Origin: Vacuolonema iberomarrocanum LEGE 07170
GTDB lineage: Bacteria > Cyanobacteriota > Cyanobacteriia > Elainellales > Elainellaceae
Length of the DNA stretch: 64,000 bases
NCBI GenBank assembly: GCA_015207365.1
Contig: JADEXA010000002.1
Coordinates: 62,001-126,000, forward strand
Direction: 5' to 3'
How positions within the stretch are numbered: position 1 is the first letter of the stretch; the number at the start of each line of letters is the position of its first letter. The position numbers and the translations under genes were made by a program. The notes beneath the pieces were generated by a model, which made no database searches, was not told the DNA's origin, and saw only the letters and a program-made list of their open reading frames with translations. Shown here in pieces: positions 36,474 through 45,210 of the stretch.

Positions 36474-38096
36474 GTGATCGTTCTTCCACTTGCAACGACA
36501 TTCATTTCCGCGCCGCTAGAGCAGACGATTTCAGAACCGCCTGGAGAGATTACTGGGCTTGTTAACACCTTAATTGTGCTGTTGCTGGTTGCTACAGCTG
36601 TCGCACTGATTACGCGGCGGCTACGGATTCCCTATGTTGTGGGTTTGGTGCTGGCAGGGTTAGCGGTGACTCAACAGGTATTGCCAGAGTCCATTGGGTT
36701 GAATCCTGATGTAATTTTGAATTTGTTTTTGCCCATTTTGATTTTTGAGGCGGCGATCAACACGGACATCAGTCGTCTTCGTAGTACCATTCGCCCCATT
36801 GCGCTGCTGGCGGGGCCAGGAGTCATGCTTTCGGCGGTGATTACGGCGATCTTGCTGCAGGTTTGGCTTGGCCTCGCCTGGATTACTGCGGCGGCGGTCG
36901 GAGTCATTCTCACCATTACCGATACAGTGTCAGTGATTGTGGCGTTTAGAAGCGTGCCTGTTCCATCTCGGCTCACCACCATCGTGGAAGGCGAAAGCTT
37001 GTTTAACGATGGGATTGCACTCGTATTGTTGAGTCTGATCACGACGATCCACCTGCAAGGTTCAATTAGCTTGAGCGATGGCATTCAGCAGATGGTGATT
37101 GCCTTTGTGGGGGGTGGGGCTTTGGGCGTCGGGTTGGGCTACCTGTGCGTGGGACTGTTTCGCCAATTGGATGATGCCCTCAGCAATATTCTATTGACGG
37201 TAGCCGTGTCGCTAGGGACGTTCCAGATTGGGCAGGTGTTGGGGGTGTCGAGCGCGATCGCCGTCGTCATTGCAGGGCTGGTCATCGGCAATTTGGGCTT
37301 TCGTCGCACTTCCGCCTCCACCCGTGTCACGTTGCTGAATTTCTGGGAATACGCTGGATTTGGCGTCAACACCTTTATTTTTCTGCTGGTGGGAATCGCC
37401 GTAGAACCAAGAATCTTGCTGCAAACGATTCCGGCAGCTCTATTGGCCGTTTTGGCTTACCAAATTGGGCGTGTTCTCTCGATATATCCCTTATTATTTC
37501 TGCTGCGCTTTTGCGATCGCCCCCTACCTTTACGGTGGCAGCATGTGTTGATTGCCGGAAATGTTAAAGGCTCGTTGTCAATGGCGCTGGCGATTAGCTT
37601 GCCATTCACCCTGCCCGATCGCGCCGAAGTCATCACGCTGGTGTTCAGCACCGTCCTTGTATCCTTGGTGGGGCAGGGTTTGAGCCTACCCTGGGTAGTC
37701 AAGCGCCTGCGTTTATCTCATTCCTCAGCGATTCGGCAGCGCATGGAGCACTTGCAACTCACCATGATTACAGCGAAAGCGGCCCAGGAAGAACTCCAGC
37801 ATCTTTTGCAATTTGGCAGTTTGTCTAAATCGCTATATGAGGAACTGTTTGCCACCTATCAGGCTCGCATTGCCGCCTCAGAGCGGGATTTGCGAGAGCT
37901 TTACAACCAACGACTAGCTGATGGTGTCAGCACATTGGAAGAACAGGGCTATCTCGACAGCACGCTGCGCCGCCTATATTTAGCGGAAAAAGGAGCCATC
38001 AATGATGCACTACGCCAGGGTTTGCTTTCAGATGAGGTGACTCAGGATTATATGCAGGCACTGGACGAAAAACTGCTCTCCCTCAAGGATGATTGA
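36474..38096 (+). CDS. CPA1-type Na+(K+)/H+ antiporter
   Basis: This 540-aa membrane protein has about 12 helices in residues 20-400 and a cytoplasmic C-terminal tail rich in charged helices (about 415-540). The ion-binding region VEGESLFNDGIALVL contains the family's Asn-Asp pair, and DTVSVIVAFRSVPVP precedes it as in NhaP-type antiporters. It exchanges monovalent cations for protons for pH and salt homeostasis; cation choice cannot be read from sequence. The start is GTG 36474. It converges with a TrkA-type RCK gene, a plausible functional neighbour. Confidence 0.9.
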   Translation: MIVLPLATTFISAPLEQTISEPPGEITGLVNTLIVLLLVATAVALITRRLRIPYVVGLVLAGLAVTQQVLPESIGLNPDVILNLFLPILIFEAAINTDISRLRSTIRPIALLAGPGVMLSAVITAILLQVWLGLAWITAAAVGVILTITDTVSVIVAFRSVPVPSRLTTIVEGESLFNDGIALVLLSLITTIHLQGSISLSDGIQQMVIAFVGGGALGVGLGYLCVGLFRQLDDALSNILLTVAVSLGTFQIGQVLGVSSAIAVVIAGLVIGNLGFRRTSASTRVTLLNFWEYAGFGVNTFIFLLVGIAVEPRILLQTIPAALLAVLAYQIGRVLSIYPLLFLLRFCDRPLPLRWQHVLIAGNVKGSLSMALAISLPFTLPDRAEVITLVFSTVLVSLVGQGLSLPWVVKRLRLSHSSAIRQRMEHLQLTMITAKAAQEELQHLLQFGSLSKSLYEELFATYQARIAASERDLRELYNQRLADGVSTLEEQGYLDSTLRRLYLAEKGAINDALRQGLLSDEVTQDYMQALDEKLLSLKDD

Positions 38097-38129
38097 GCCA
38101 AGCTAGAAACACTGGATGTTTTTCTTGGC

Positions 38130-38810
38130 CTACGGCGAACACAGCCCCATGAAGTCCAGCATTTTCCGAACAAGCTCGGGCTTCGTGACCGCCAGGATGG
38201 TCGATCCACTCTCCAGCAGCGTGTTGCCGTTGGGAATCATCAGATCTTCGTGAGGATGCGCTTGATAGCCGATGATCAAGGTTCCGGCAGGGAAGCGCGG
38301 ATCCTGTGCGATTTCAGCCAGTCTGTGCCCCACGATGTAGCATTCCTGGGGGATGGTGAGCTTCAGCACTTCGATTTGCCCCTGCTCAAAGTGCATCATG
38401 GCGTCTACCTGGGGGTATTCGATCGCATTCACAACCCGATTAATCGCCAGTTCTGTCGTGCTGATGATGTGGGTTGCCCCTGCCAGTTGATAAGGTTCGG
38501 CAAAGTCGCGATCGCGCATCCGCACCACAATCTGCGGCACCCGATAGTGGCGCGACAGAGTCACCAATGCCAAGTTGAGGGCATCTTCCCGCAGGGAGGC
38601 AATCACAATGTCGGCTTTACGAATTCCCGCTTCCATCAGGGTTGTTGTATTCACAGCGCTGCCTTCAAACGCCATTACGCCAATCTTCTCGCGGGCATAT
38701 TGGCAGGCCAGGGCATCGGTATCCACCACGGCGATGGTGTGCCCCATGTCTAGCAATGTCTCTGCCAATTCCAAGCCCATCATGCCTGCCCCACCAATCA
38801 GAACGTACAA
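38130..38810 (-). CDS. TrkA-N/RCK domain potassium-channel or transporter regulator
   Basis: This 226-aa cytoplasmic protein binds NAD(H) or adenine nucleotides through an N-terminal Rossmann fold: MYVLIGGAGMMGLELAETLL with the Gly-rich loop, then HTIAVVDTDA and the GSAVNTTTLMEAGI segment. A TrkA-C-like domain follows from about residue 140 (EVLKLTIPQECYIVGHRLAE, and SGSTILAVTKPE). It lacks a membrane part, so it should regulate a separate channel or Trk/Ktr transporter. It ends 33 bp from the convergent antiporter gene. Confidence 0.88.
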   Translation of the reverse strand: MYVLIGGAGMMGLELAETLLDMGHTIAVVDTDALACQYAREKIGVMAFEGSAVNTTTLMEAGIRKADIVIASLREDALNLALVTLSRHYRVPQIVVRMRDRDFAEPYQLAGATHIISTTELAINRVVNAIEYPQVDAMMHFEQGQIEVLKLTIPQECYIVGHRLAEIAQDPRFPAGTLIIGYQAHPHEDLMIPNGNTLLESGSTILAVTKPELVRKMLDFMGLCSP

Positions 38811-38993
38811 AGCGCCTCCCTATCCAATGCGATTTCCAGTTCCTTGAGTGTATAACCGGGAAACGATGGATCGTCCAGGGTTCGGTGATTGGGTGGTGTG
38901 AGCGATCGCCATCAAATCAAACGACAGGCTACCGGACAGGAAGCCACGATAAAATCATGGTGATGCTTTGACCCGAAGCTGGAAGGTGGATCG

Positions 38994-39575
38994 ATGACAC
39001 TCACAACGAATGGGCAACGCTCCCCAATCGCCCCACTCTACCGATGGAGCATCGAACGCTATCACCAGGCGGTGGAAGCGGGCATTTTTAATGATCAGCC
39101 TGTTGAATTACTGGATGGACACTTGATCGCGATCGTTCCAGAAGGGATTGCTCATGCGGGACTCAGTAGTGATGGGGCGGATTATCTGCGGGAACGATTG
39201 GGCGATCGCGCTAAAGTTCGAGAAGGCAAGCCGATTACCTTGCCCAATGATTCAGAGCCAGAGCCCGATATTGCAATTGTGCAACCCTTGGGCGATCGCT
39301 ACAAAACCGAACGGCATCCCCATGTGTCTGATATTTTCTGGGTGATTGAATATGCCAACACCAGTTTGGAAAAGGATTTGCAGCTCAAGTCTCAAATCTA
39401 TTCCGTTGCAAAAATTCCAGAGTACTGGGTCGTCAACTTGAGAACCCGAGAGCTGATTGTATTTCGGGAACCTGCGGGAGATGGGTATCAATCTCGGCAG
39501 ACGATGACGGACGGAACAATTTGTCCGGTGAGCTTTCCAAAAATTGCGATCGAGGTAGCGAAGTTGGTGGCGTGA
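38994..39575 (+). CDS. Uma2-family (DUF820) putative endonuclease
   Basis: This 193-aa protein belongs to the Uma2 family, which is expanded in cyanobacteria and has a PD-(D/E)XK-type nuclease fold. The conserved elements are visible: VELLDGHLIAIVPEGIAHAG, PEPDIAIVQPLGD with the catalytic acidic position, WVIEYANTSLEKDLQLKSQI with the Glu and Lys, and YSVAKIPEYWVVNL. GGAAGGTGG precedes the ATG. The biological role of the family is not known. A larger relative lies at 43348. Confidence 0.88.
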   Translation: MTLTTNGQRSPIAPLYRWSIERYHQAVEAGIFNDQPVELLDGHLIAIVPEGIAHAGLSSDGADYLRERLGDRAKVREGKPITLPNDSEPEPDIAIVQPLGDRYKTERHPHVSDIFWVIEYANTSLEKDLQLKSQIYSVAKIPEYWVVNLRTRELIVFREPAGDGYQSRQTMTDGTICPVSFPKIAIEVAKLVA

Positions 39576-39704
39576 GCGATCGGTTATCCAGGCTACCTGT
39601 ACATCTTGTCGTGCATCTCAAAATCCGAGCGGGCAGAATACCCCATCCGTTGGCGGGGTTCGATACAATTCGTAGATGACCTCTCTAGCCGACGGTGAAC
39701 CCTC

Positions 39705-42599
39705 GTGACCGCTCCAGGAAGCTACAAAGATACTGTCAATCTCCCCAAAACCTCATTTGAAATGCGGGCAAACGCAACGAAGCGTGAGCCGGAGATCCAG
39801 CAGTTTTGGGAAGAGAACCATATTTACCAGACGCTCTCCGAGGAAAACCCCGGTGAGGTGTTTGTTCTGCATGATGGTCCTCCCTATGCCAATGGGGCAC
39901 TCCACATTGGTCATGCAATGAACAAAATCCTCAAGGACACGATTAACAAGTATCAACTGCTGCAAGGGCGGAAAGTCCGCTACGTTCCCGGTTGGGACTG
40001 TCATGGGTTGCCGATCGAACTGAAGGTGCTGCAAACCATGAGCCAATCAGAGCGGCGATCGCTCACCCCCCTGGAACTGCGGCAACGAGCCAAAACCTGG
40101 GCACTGGAGCAGGTGGAGCAGCAAAAAACGGGGTTCCGCCGCTATGGCGTGTGGGGCGACTGGGAGCATCCCTACCTCACCCTTATCCCTGGCTATGAGG
40201 CGGCACAAATCGGTGTGTTCTGGCAGATGTACCAGAAAGGCTACATCTACCGGGGATTGAAGCCCGTGTATTGGAGCCCCAGCTCCCAAACCGCCTTGGC
40301 AGAGGCTGAGCTGGAATATCCCGATGGACATACCTCCCGCAGCATTTATGTGGCTTTCCCGGTACTGAATCTGCCGGAATCTGCCGCAGCGCTCCAACCC
40401 TACCTAGATGGCCTGGGCGTTGCCATCTGGACTACGACCCCCTGGACGATTCCTGCAAACCTGGCGGTGTCGGTCAACCCCAGCCTGACCTATGCGGTGG
40501 TGGAAGTGCCCGATGGCAGCCAAAAGGTTGTAGACGGCCATTGGCATTGCCGCTATCTGATTGTGGCGAAGGATTTGGTGGAGCAACTCTCTCAGACCTT
40601 CGGAGAAACCTTGACGGTGAAAGCCGAGCTACCTGGCAAAGCGCTGGAGTTCATCACCTATCGTCATCCCCTGTTTGAGCGGGACAGCCAGGTGGTCATC
40701 GGCGGTGATTACGTGACGACGGAATCCGGGACAGGATTGGTGCATACGGCTCCTGGGCATGGGATGGATGACTTCATCGTGGGGCAGCGTTACGGCCTGC
40801 CTGTGCTGTCGCCTGTGGATGACTACGGCAACTTCACCCTGGAGGCCGGGGAATTCGCAGGGCTGAATGTGCTGAAGGATGCCAACGATGCCATCATCAA
40901 GGCGCTGACGGATAAGAAAGTTCTGCTCAAGGAAGAAACCTACACCCATCGCTATCCCTACGATTGGCGCACGAAGAAGCCAGTGATCTATCGGGCGACG
41001 GAGCAGTGGTTTGCGTCCGTCGATGGATTCCGGGAGCAGGCGATGCAGGCGATCGCCGATGTTCGCTGGATCCCGGCTCAGGGCGAAAACCGCATCAAAT
41101 CCATGGTGTCGGAGCGATCGGACTGGTGCATTTCCCGCCAGCGCAGTTGGGGCGTACCTATCCCCGTCTTCTATCACAAAGACACCCGCGAGGTGCTGGT
41201 CAACGCCGAGACAATTGCCCATATCCAGGGTATCTTTGCCGAAAAAGGCTCCGATGCCTGGTGGGAACTAGACGTGGCTGATCTGTTGCCGGAAGCCTAC
41301 CGCAACGATGCAGCGCAGTATGAAAAGGGCATGGACACCATGGATGTCTGGTTCGATTCCGGTTCCTCCTGGGCAGCAGTCGCCGATCGCCGAGAAGAGC
41401 TTGCCTATCCCGTGGACATCTACCTGGAAGGCAGTGACCAACACCGAGGCTGGTTCCAATCCAGCTTGCTGACCAGCGTGGCAGTGAACGGCCATGCCCC
41501 CTACCGACAAGTGTTGACCCACGGTTTTGCGCTGGATGAACAGGGGCGCAAGATGAGCAAGTCCTTGGGTAACGTAGTTGATCCGAAAATCGTAATCGAA
41601 GGCGGCAAAAACCAGAAGCAAGAGCCCGCCTACGGTGCCGATGTCCTGCGGCTGTGGGTATCGTCGGTGGATTATGCCTCTGATGTGCCCCTAGGCAAGA
41701 ACATCCTCAAGCAAATGGCGGATGTGTACCGCAAGATCCGCAACACATCACGATTCTTGCTAGGCAATCTGCACGACTACGACCCGGCGGCGAACGCCGT
41801 TCCCTACGAGCAGTTGCCCGAACTGGATCGCTACATGCTGCACCGGATGACCGAGGTGTTTGCGGATGTCACCCAGGCGTTCGATACCTATCAGTTCTTC
41901 CAGTTTTTCCAGACGGTACAGAACTTCTGCGTGGTGGATTTGTCCAACTTTTACCTGGATGCAGCGAAGGATCGGCTCTACATCAGCGCCCCCGATGCAG
42001 CGCGGCGACGCAGTTGCCAAACGGTGCTGGCGATCGCCATCGAAAACCTGGCACGGGCGATCGCCCCGGTTCTCTCTCACCTAGCCGAAGACATTTGGCA
42101 AAATCTCCCCTATGCCACGCCCCACCCATCAGTGTTTGCTGCTGGCTGGGTCAGCCTCGACGATGCGTGGATGCAACCCGACTTAGCGAAAAAGTGGGAG
42201 CAACTGCGGATGATTCGGGATGAGGTCAACAAAGTTATGGAGAAAGCTCGCAGCGATAAAGCGATCGGCGCATCCCTAGAGTCGAAGGTGTTGCTGTATG
42301 TGGCAGACGAGGAGTTGCGCAACCAACTGGTTGCCCTCAACCCCGATAGCCTTGCCGGAAACGGCGTAGATGAGTTGCGTTACTTATTCATCTCTTCCCA
42401 GGTGGATTTGTTAGATTCACCCGGCATCCTCAGCGACTTGACCTACAGCTTGCAAACGGAAGCCTTGGGCATTGGCGTGGTGGATGCAGAAGGCGAAAAG
42501 TGCGATCGCTGCTGGAACTACTCTCCCAAAGTCGGGCAATCCAGCGAACATCCCCTGCTATGTGAACGATGCGTCCAGGCAATCGATGGGGAGTTCTAA
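39705..42599 (+). CDS. ileS: Isoleucyl-tRNA synthetase
   Basis: This 964-aa class Ia synthetase charges tRNA-Ile. The HIGH motif is at residues 67-70 in GPPYANGALHIGHAMNK, and KMSKS lies in EQGRKMSKSLGNVVDPK. The CP1 editing domain includes TTPWTIPANLAV and HTAPGHGMDDF. The C-terminal zinc finger is intact (CDRCWNYSPKV, then CERC). The start is GTG 39705 (MTAPGSYKDTVNLPKTSF). Single gene; length is as expected. Confidence 0.97.
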   Translation: MTAPGSYKDTVNLPKTSFEMRANATKREPEIQQFWEENHIYQTLSEENPGEVFVLHDGPPYANGALHIGHAMNKILKDTINKYQLLQGRKVRYVPGWDCHGLPIELKVLQTMSQSERRSLTPLELRQRAKTWALEQVEQQKTGFRRYGVWGDWEHPYLTLIPGYEAAQIGVFWQMYQKGYIYRGLKPVYWSPSSQTALAEAELEYPDGHTSRSIYVAFPVLNLPESAAALQPYLDGLGVAIWTTTPWTIPANLAVSVNPSLTYAVVEVPDGSQKVVDGHWHCRYLIVAKDLVEQLSQTFGETLTVKAELPGKALEFITYRHPLFERDSQVVIGGDYVTTESGTGLVHTAPGHGMDDFIVGQRYGLPVLSPVDDYGNFTLEAGEFAGLNVLKDANDAIIKALTDKKVLLKEETYTHRYPYDWRTKKPVIYRATEQWFASVDGFREQAMQAIADVRWIPAQGENRIKSMVSERSDWCISRQRSWGVPIPVFYHKDTREVLVNAETIAHIQGIFAEKGSDAWWELDVADLLPEAYRNDAAQYEKGMDTMDVWFDSGSSWAAVADRREELAYPVDIYLEGSDQHRGWFQSSLLTSVAVNGHAPYRQVLTHGFALDEQGRKMSKSLGNVVDPKIVIEGGKNQKQEPAYGADVLRLWVSSVDYASDVPLGKNILKQMADVYRKIRNTSRFLLGNLHDYDPAANAVPYEQLPELDRYMLHRMTEVFADVTQAFDTYQFFQFFQTVQNFCVVDLSNFYLDAAKDRLYISAPDAARRRSCQTVLAIAIENLARAIAPVLSHLAEDIWQNLPYATPHPSVFAAGWVSLDDAWMQPDLAKKWEQLRMIRDEVNKVMEKARSDKAIGASLESKVLLYVADEELRNQLVALNPDSLAGNGVDELRYLFISSQVDLLDSPGILSDLTYSLQTEALGIGVVDAEGEKCDRCWNYSPKVGQSSEHPLLCERCVQAIDGEF

Positions 42600-42669
42600 G
42601 CAGTTTCCGGTGTTTCCAGTCATTTCTATGGCCTAACTTGTATGACTGTTTTCTGAGGAGATCCAAATA

Positions 42670-42927
42670 ATGGCAGACAAGACAGGAGTCACGGTTCAGA
42701 CAGTCAAAGTAGACATTTCCTTCCAGGCTTTGATGGAAGCTATTTCCTCTTTGGCAACTTTGGAGAAGCAAAAACTCTGGGAAAAATTGAATGATGAATT
42801 ATTCCCAGATGAAGATGACTCGCCCGAAGATACTGCAGACGTCCAAGCAGCTCATGCTGACTATGAAGCAGGAGATTTTGTCATATTCGATCAGTATGTG
42901 GCTAATCGAGCAAATCGTATGCCATGA
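42670..42927 (+). CDS. Antitoxin of a RelE/ParE-type module, now orphaned
   Basis: This 85-aa acidic protein has the shape of cyanobacterial antitoxins paired with RelE/ParE toxins: an N-terminal strand and helix (VQTVKVDISFQALMEAISSL), a middle helix, and a C-terminal acidic toxin-binding segment (DADYEAGD-like: ADYEAGDFVIFDQYVANRA). GAGGAG lies ahead of the ATG. Its stop overlaps the toxin's start codon (ATGA at 42924-42927), the usual translational coupling. The toxin gene behind it is destroyed, so this protein has no partner here. Confidence 0.75.
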   Translation: MADKTGVTVQTVKVDISFQALMEAISSLATLEKQKLWEKLNDELFPDEDDSPEDTADVQAAHADYEAGDFVIFDQYVANRANRMP

Positions 42928-43274
42928 CTTATATAGCGGTGTGCAACCGCATTAAGCACAGCAACGGTTGTGTGGGGCGCGGCGCGCCCCACACAACCGT
43001 ACTTAACTAACGCGCATAGCGCTATAGGATTGTCACCCCCAAAGCTGTACAAAAATAGTTAGACACCTTGCCTGATAAAGCTTTTGAGCGTGTTGCAGAT
43101 AAAATTCAGCAGCTTTCAGATAATCCAAGACCAGATGGTGTGCGTAAGTTACGAGGTACTGATCATGAATATCGTATTCGTATCGGTGATTATCGCGTTC
43201 GATATGAAATAGACGATGAAGGTAAGCTCATTGTTCTGTTGCAGTGCAAACATCGAAAAGATAGTTATAGATAA
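42924..43274 (+). pseudogene. RelE/ParE-type toxin gene, interrupted by element B and a stop codon
   Basis: The toxin starts ATG ACT TA (Met-Thr-Tyr) in overlap with the antitoxin stop. Element B then interrupts it from 42934 to 43024. Removing the element and one TA copy restores codons for MTYRIVTPKAVQK. A TAG at 43056-43058 comes next, where the family usually has Gln or Lys, followed by LDTLPDKAFERVADKIQQLS and the conserved KLRGTDHEYRIRIGDYRVRY to the end (KHRKDSYR). The gene therefore carries two independent inactivating lesions. Product: a ribosome-dependent mRNA interferase or gyrase poison in intact relatives. Confidence 0.88.
42934..43024. repeat. Palindromic element B, copy 2 (91 nt), inserted in the toxin gene
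   Basis: In reverse orientation relative to the copy at 20415. It is flanked by TA at 42932-42933 and 43025-43026. Ends TAGCGGTGTGC and GCATAGCGCTA. Inner stem GTGTGGGGCGCG. Confidence 0.92.
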
Positions 43275-43347
43275 CTTCTGTCTGTTGATTTCGGATAACT
43301 ATTTCTAGGCTTGGTGGCTAGGATTCTAGGGCTTAGTGGAGGGTGTG

Positions 43348-44187
43348 ATGACCTTTGGTATACAACAATCTGATTTAGAGGCGCGATCGCTCCGTCCTCT
43401 GCCGACCATGTATGACCTCCCCAGCGAATTTCCGGAGGAGCCGGGTTTGCCTGACGAATTTCACGACCTGCAACCGCAACTACTCAGCCGCACTCTGAGC
43501 CTTGCAGGATGGACAAGCGATCGCCGCTTCACCGCGTCAGACCTCAATGTCTACTACGACGTCTATCACCCGCTCTGGCACAAGCGCCCAGACTGGTTTC
43601 TGGTGCTGGATGTACCCCGGTTATATGAGGGGCAAGAGTTGCGGCGTAGCTACGTGACCTGGCAGGAGGGGCGAAATCCCTATGTGGCGATCGAATTCCT
43701 TTCACCCGGCACAGAAGCCGAAGATTTGGGACGCTTTGCTAAAGGTGCTGAGTCACAACAATCGGAAAACGGACAAGATAGCGAAAGCCCTCCTGGGAAA
43801 CTAGACGTCTATGAGCGCTACTTGCGGATTCCGCACTATCTGGTCTATAGCCGCTACACTCAGCAATTGCGCTACTTCAAGCTAATTGGGGGTAGCTATG
43901 AGGAGCAACCACTGAGTTCTGCAACGCCCCTTGTCTGGTTAGAGGATTTGGACATTGGTCTGGGTATCTGGGAGGGCACCTTCGAGGGGATCCCCGGTCA
44001 CTGGTTGCGCTGGTGCGACCGCCAGGGAAATTGGTGCCTGACTGACACAGAGAGCGAACGGCAGAAGCAAGAAGAAACTCAATCTCAGCTTTTGCAAGCT
44101 GCTCGCAACCTAATAGCGTCTGGCACCAACCTAGAGGACGTTACCCGATTACTGCAGTTGACAGACGAGCAAATTCGCCAAATTTAG
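43348..44187 (+). CDS. Uma2-family (DUF820) protein, 279 aa
   Basis: This larger Uma2 relative has the core in its middle: WHKRPDWFLVLDVPRLYEGQ, a conserved WQEGRNPYVAIEFLSPGTE carrying the acidic position, then KLDVYERYLRIPHYLVYSRY with the Lys-Glu elements. The C-terminal 60 residues add a helical segment (ERQKQEETQSQLLQAARNLI). ATG 43348 is preferred over GTG 43336 because GGAGGG stands right before it. The role is unknown. Confidence 0.82.
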   Translation: MTFGIQQSDLEARSLRPLPTMYDLPSEFPEEPGLPDEFHDLQPQLLSRTLSLAGWTSDRRFTASDLNVYYDVYHPLWHKRPDWFLVLDVPRLYEGQELRRSYVTWQEGRNPYVAIEFLSPGTEAEDLGRFAKGAESQQSENGQDSESPPGKLDVYERYLRIPHYLVYSRYTQQLRYFKLIGGSYEEQPLSSATPLVWLEDLDIGLGIWEGTFEGIPGHWLRWCDRQGNWCLTDTESERQKQEETQSQLLQAARNLIASGTNLEDVTRLLQLTDEQIRQI

Positions 44188-44323
44188 CCCAATCAAAGCC
44201 TTTCAACTGCCATGCCCTAGTCCAGACACCTATCATAAAAATAGTGGGCAGTTGGGCTGAGGCGAATGATCCTTATAGCCGGGCTGCTGGGTTCTGTTGT
44301 TCGGCTGAGGCATTGGATTTCTT

Positions 44324-44950
44324 TTGGCTTCATCTTCTTTGATTCTCGGAGTAACGGGCGCGTCGGGGCAAATTTATGCCGTGCGATCGCTCAAATTCTT
44401 GCTCGAAGCGGATTTTACCGTTGACCTGGTCGCATCCAAATCCACTTATATGGTGTGGCAGGCAGAGTATGGGGAACGCATCCCTGTCGAACCTGTGCGA
44501 CAGGAGCAATTTTGGCGAGAGCAAGCGGGGGTAGAAAAGGCAGGCAAGCTCCGTTGTCATCCCTGGGGGGATGTGGGAGCAACCATTGCCAGCGGGTCTT
44601 TTCGCACCCGAGGCATGGTGATTATTCCCTGTAGCATGAGCACAGTCGGAAAGCTGGCGGCAGGGTTAAGTTCCGATTTGTTGGAACGTGCTGCTGATGT
44701 GCAGTTGAAAGAGGGGCGATCGCTCGTTGTTGTGCCCCGTGAAACGCCCTTCAGTCTCATCCACCTCCGCAACCTAACTACCCTGGCAGAAGCAGGTGTA
44801 CGCATCGTTCCCGCCATCCCAGCCTGGTATCACCATCCCCAAAGCATCAATGATCTGGTGGATTTTGTCGTTGCCCGTACCCTCGATCAGTTGGATATTG
44901 ACTGCGTGCCGCTGAAGCGCTGGGAAGGACGCGGTATTGGTGAACAATGA
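44324..44950 (+). CDS. ubiX: Flavin prenyltransferase UbiX
   Basis: This 208-aa enzyme links dimethylallyl phosphate to FMN to make the prenylated flavin used by UbiD-type decarboxylases, including those of quinone synthesis. The FMN-binding start LILGVTGASGQIYAVRSLKF and the active-site run IIPCSMSTVGKLAAGLSSDL, ERAADVQLKEGRSLVVVPRE, TPFSLIHLRNL are intact. The only start consistent with the family is TTG 44324. No ubiD gene is visible nearby. Confidence 0.93.
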   Translation: MASSSLILGVTGASGQIYAVRSLKFLLEADFTVDLVASKSTYMVWQAEYGERIPVEPVRQEQFWREQAGVEKAGKLRCHPWGDVGATIASGSFRTRGMVIIPCSMSTVGKLAAGLSSDLLERAADVQLKEGRSLVVVPRETPFSLIHLRNLTTLAEAGVRIVPAIPAWYHHPQSINDLVDFVVARTLDQLDIDCVPLKRWEGRGIGEQ

Positions 44951-45006
44951 GGTGATGGAAGACGAAGCCTGCTGCCATCTCATCCACCCCTTCTCGAGAA
45001 AATTTC

Positions 45007-45110
45007 AGGACTGACGCAAAACTTGCGTAATCCTGAGGGATTTCGTTGATTTTGTGGCCGCGTCGCGGCCACAAAATCAACGAAATGCGTAAGTTCAGAA
45101 TTTGTGTCCT
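45007..45110. repeat. Palindromic element A, copy with a 12-nt interruption near its right end
   Basis: It begins AGGACTGACGCA. The core stem (45045-45062 and 45064-45081, GTTGATTTTGTGGCCGCG) is perfect around one T. The right end reads GCGTAAGT, then 12 extra bases, then TCCT, so the terminal AAGTCCT is split. Confidence 0.75.
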
Positions 45111-45210
45111 AAATCATCATTGTGTTTGGAGCATTAGTATTTAAGGTATTGCTGAAGAGCAACATTGAACCCGCGTTTCAGTGGAACAGCGAAGCAGAAG
45201 GGAACAAGCG

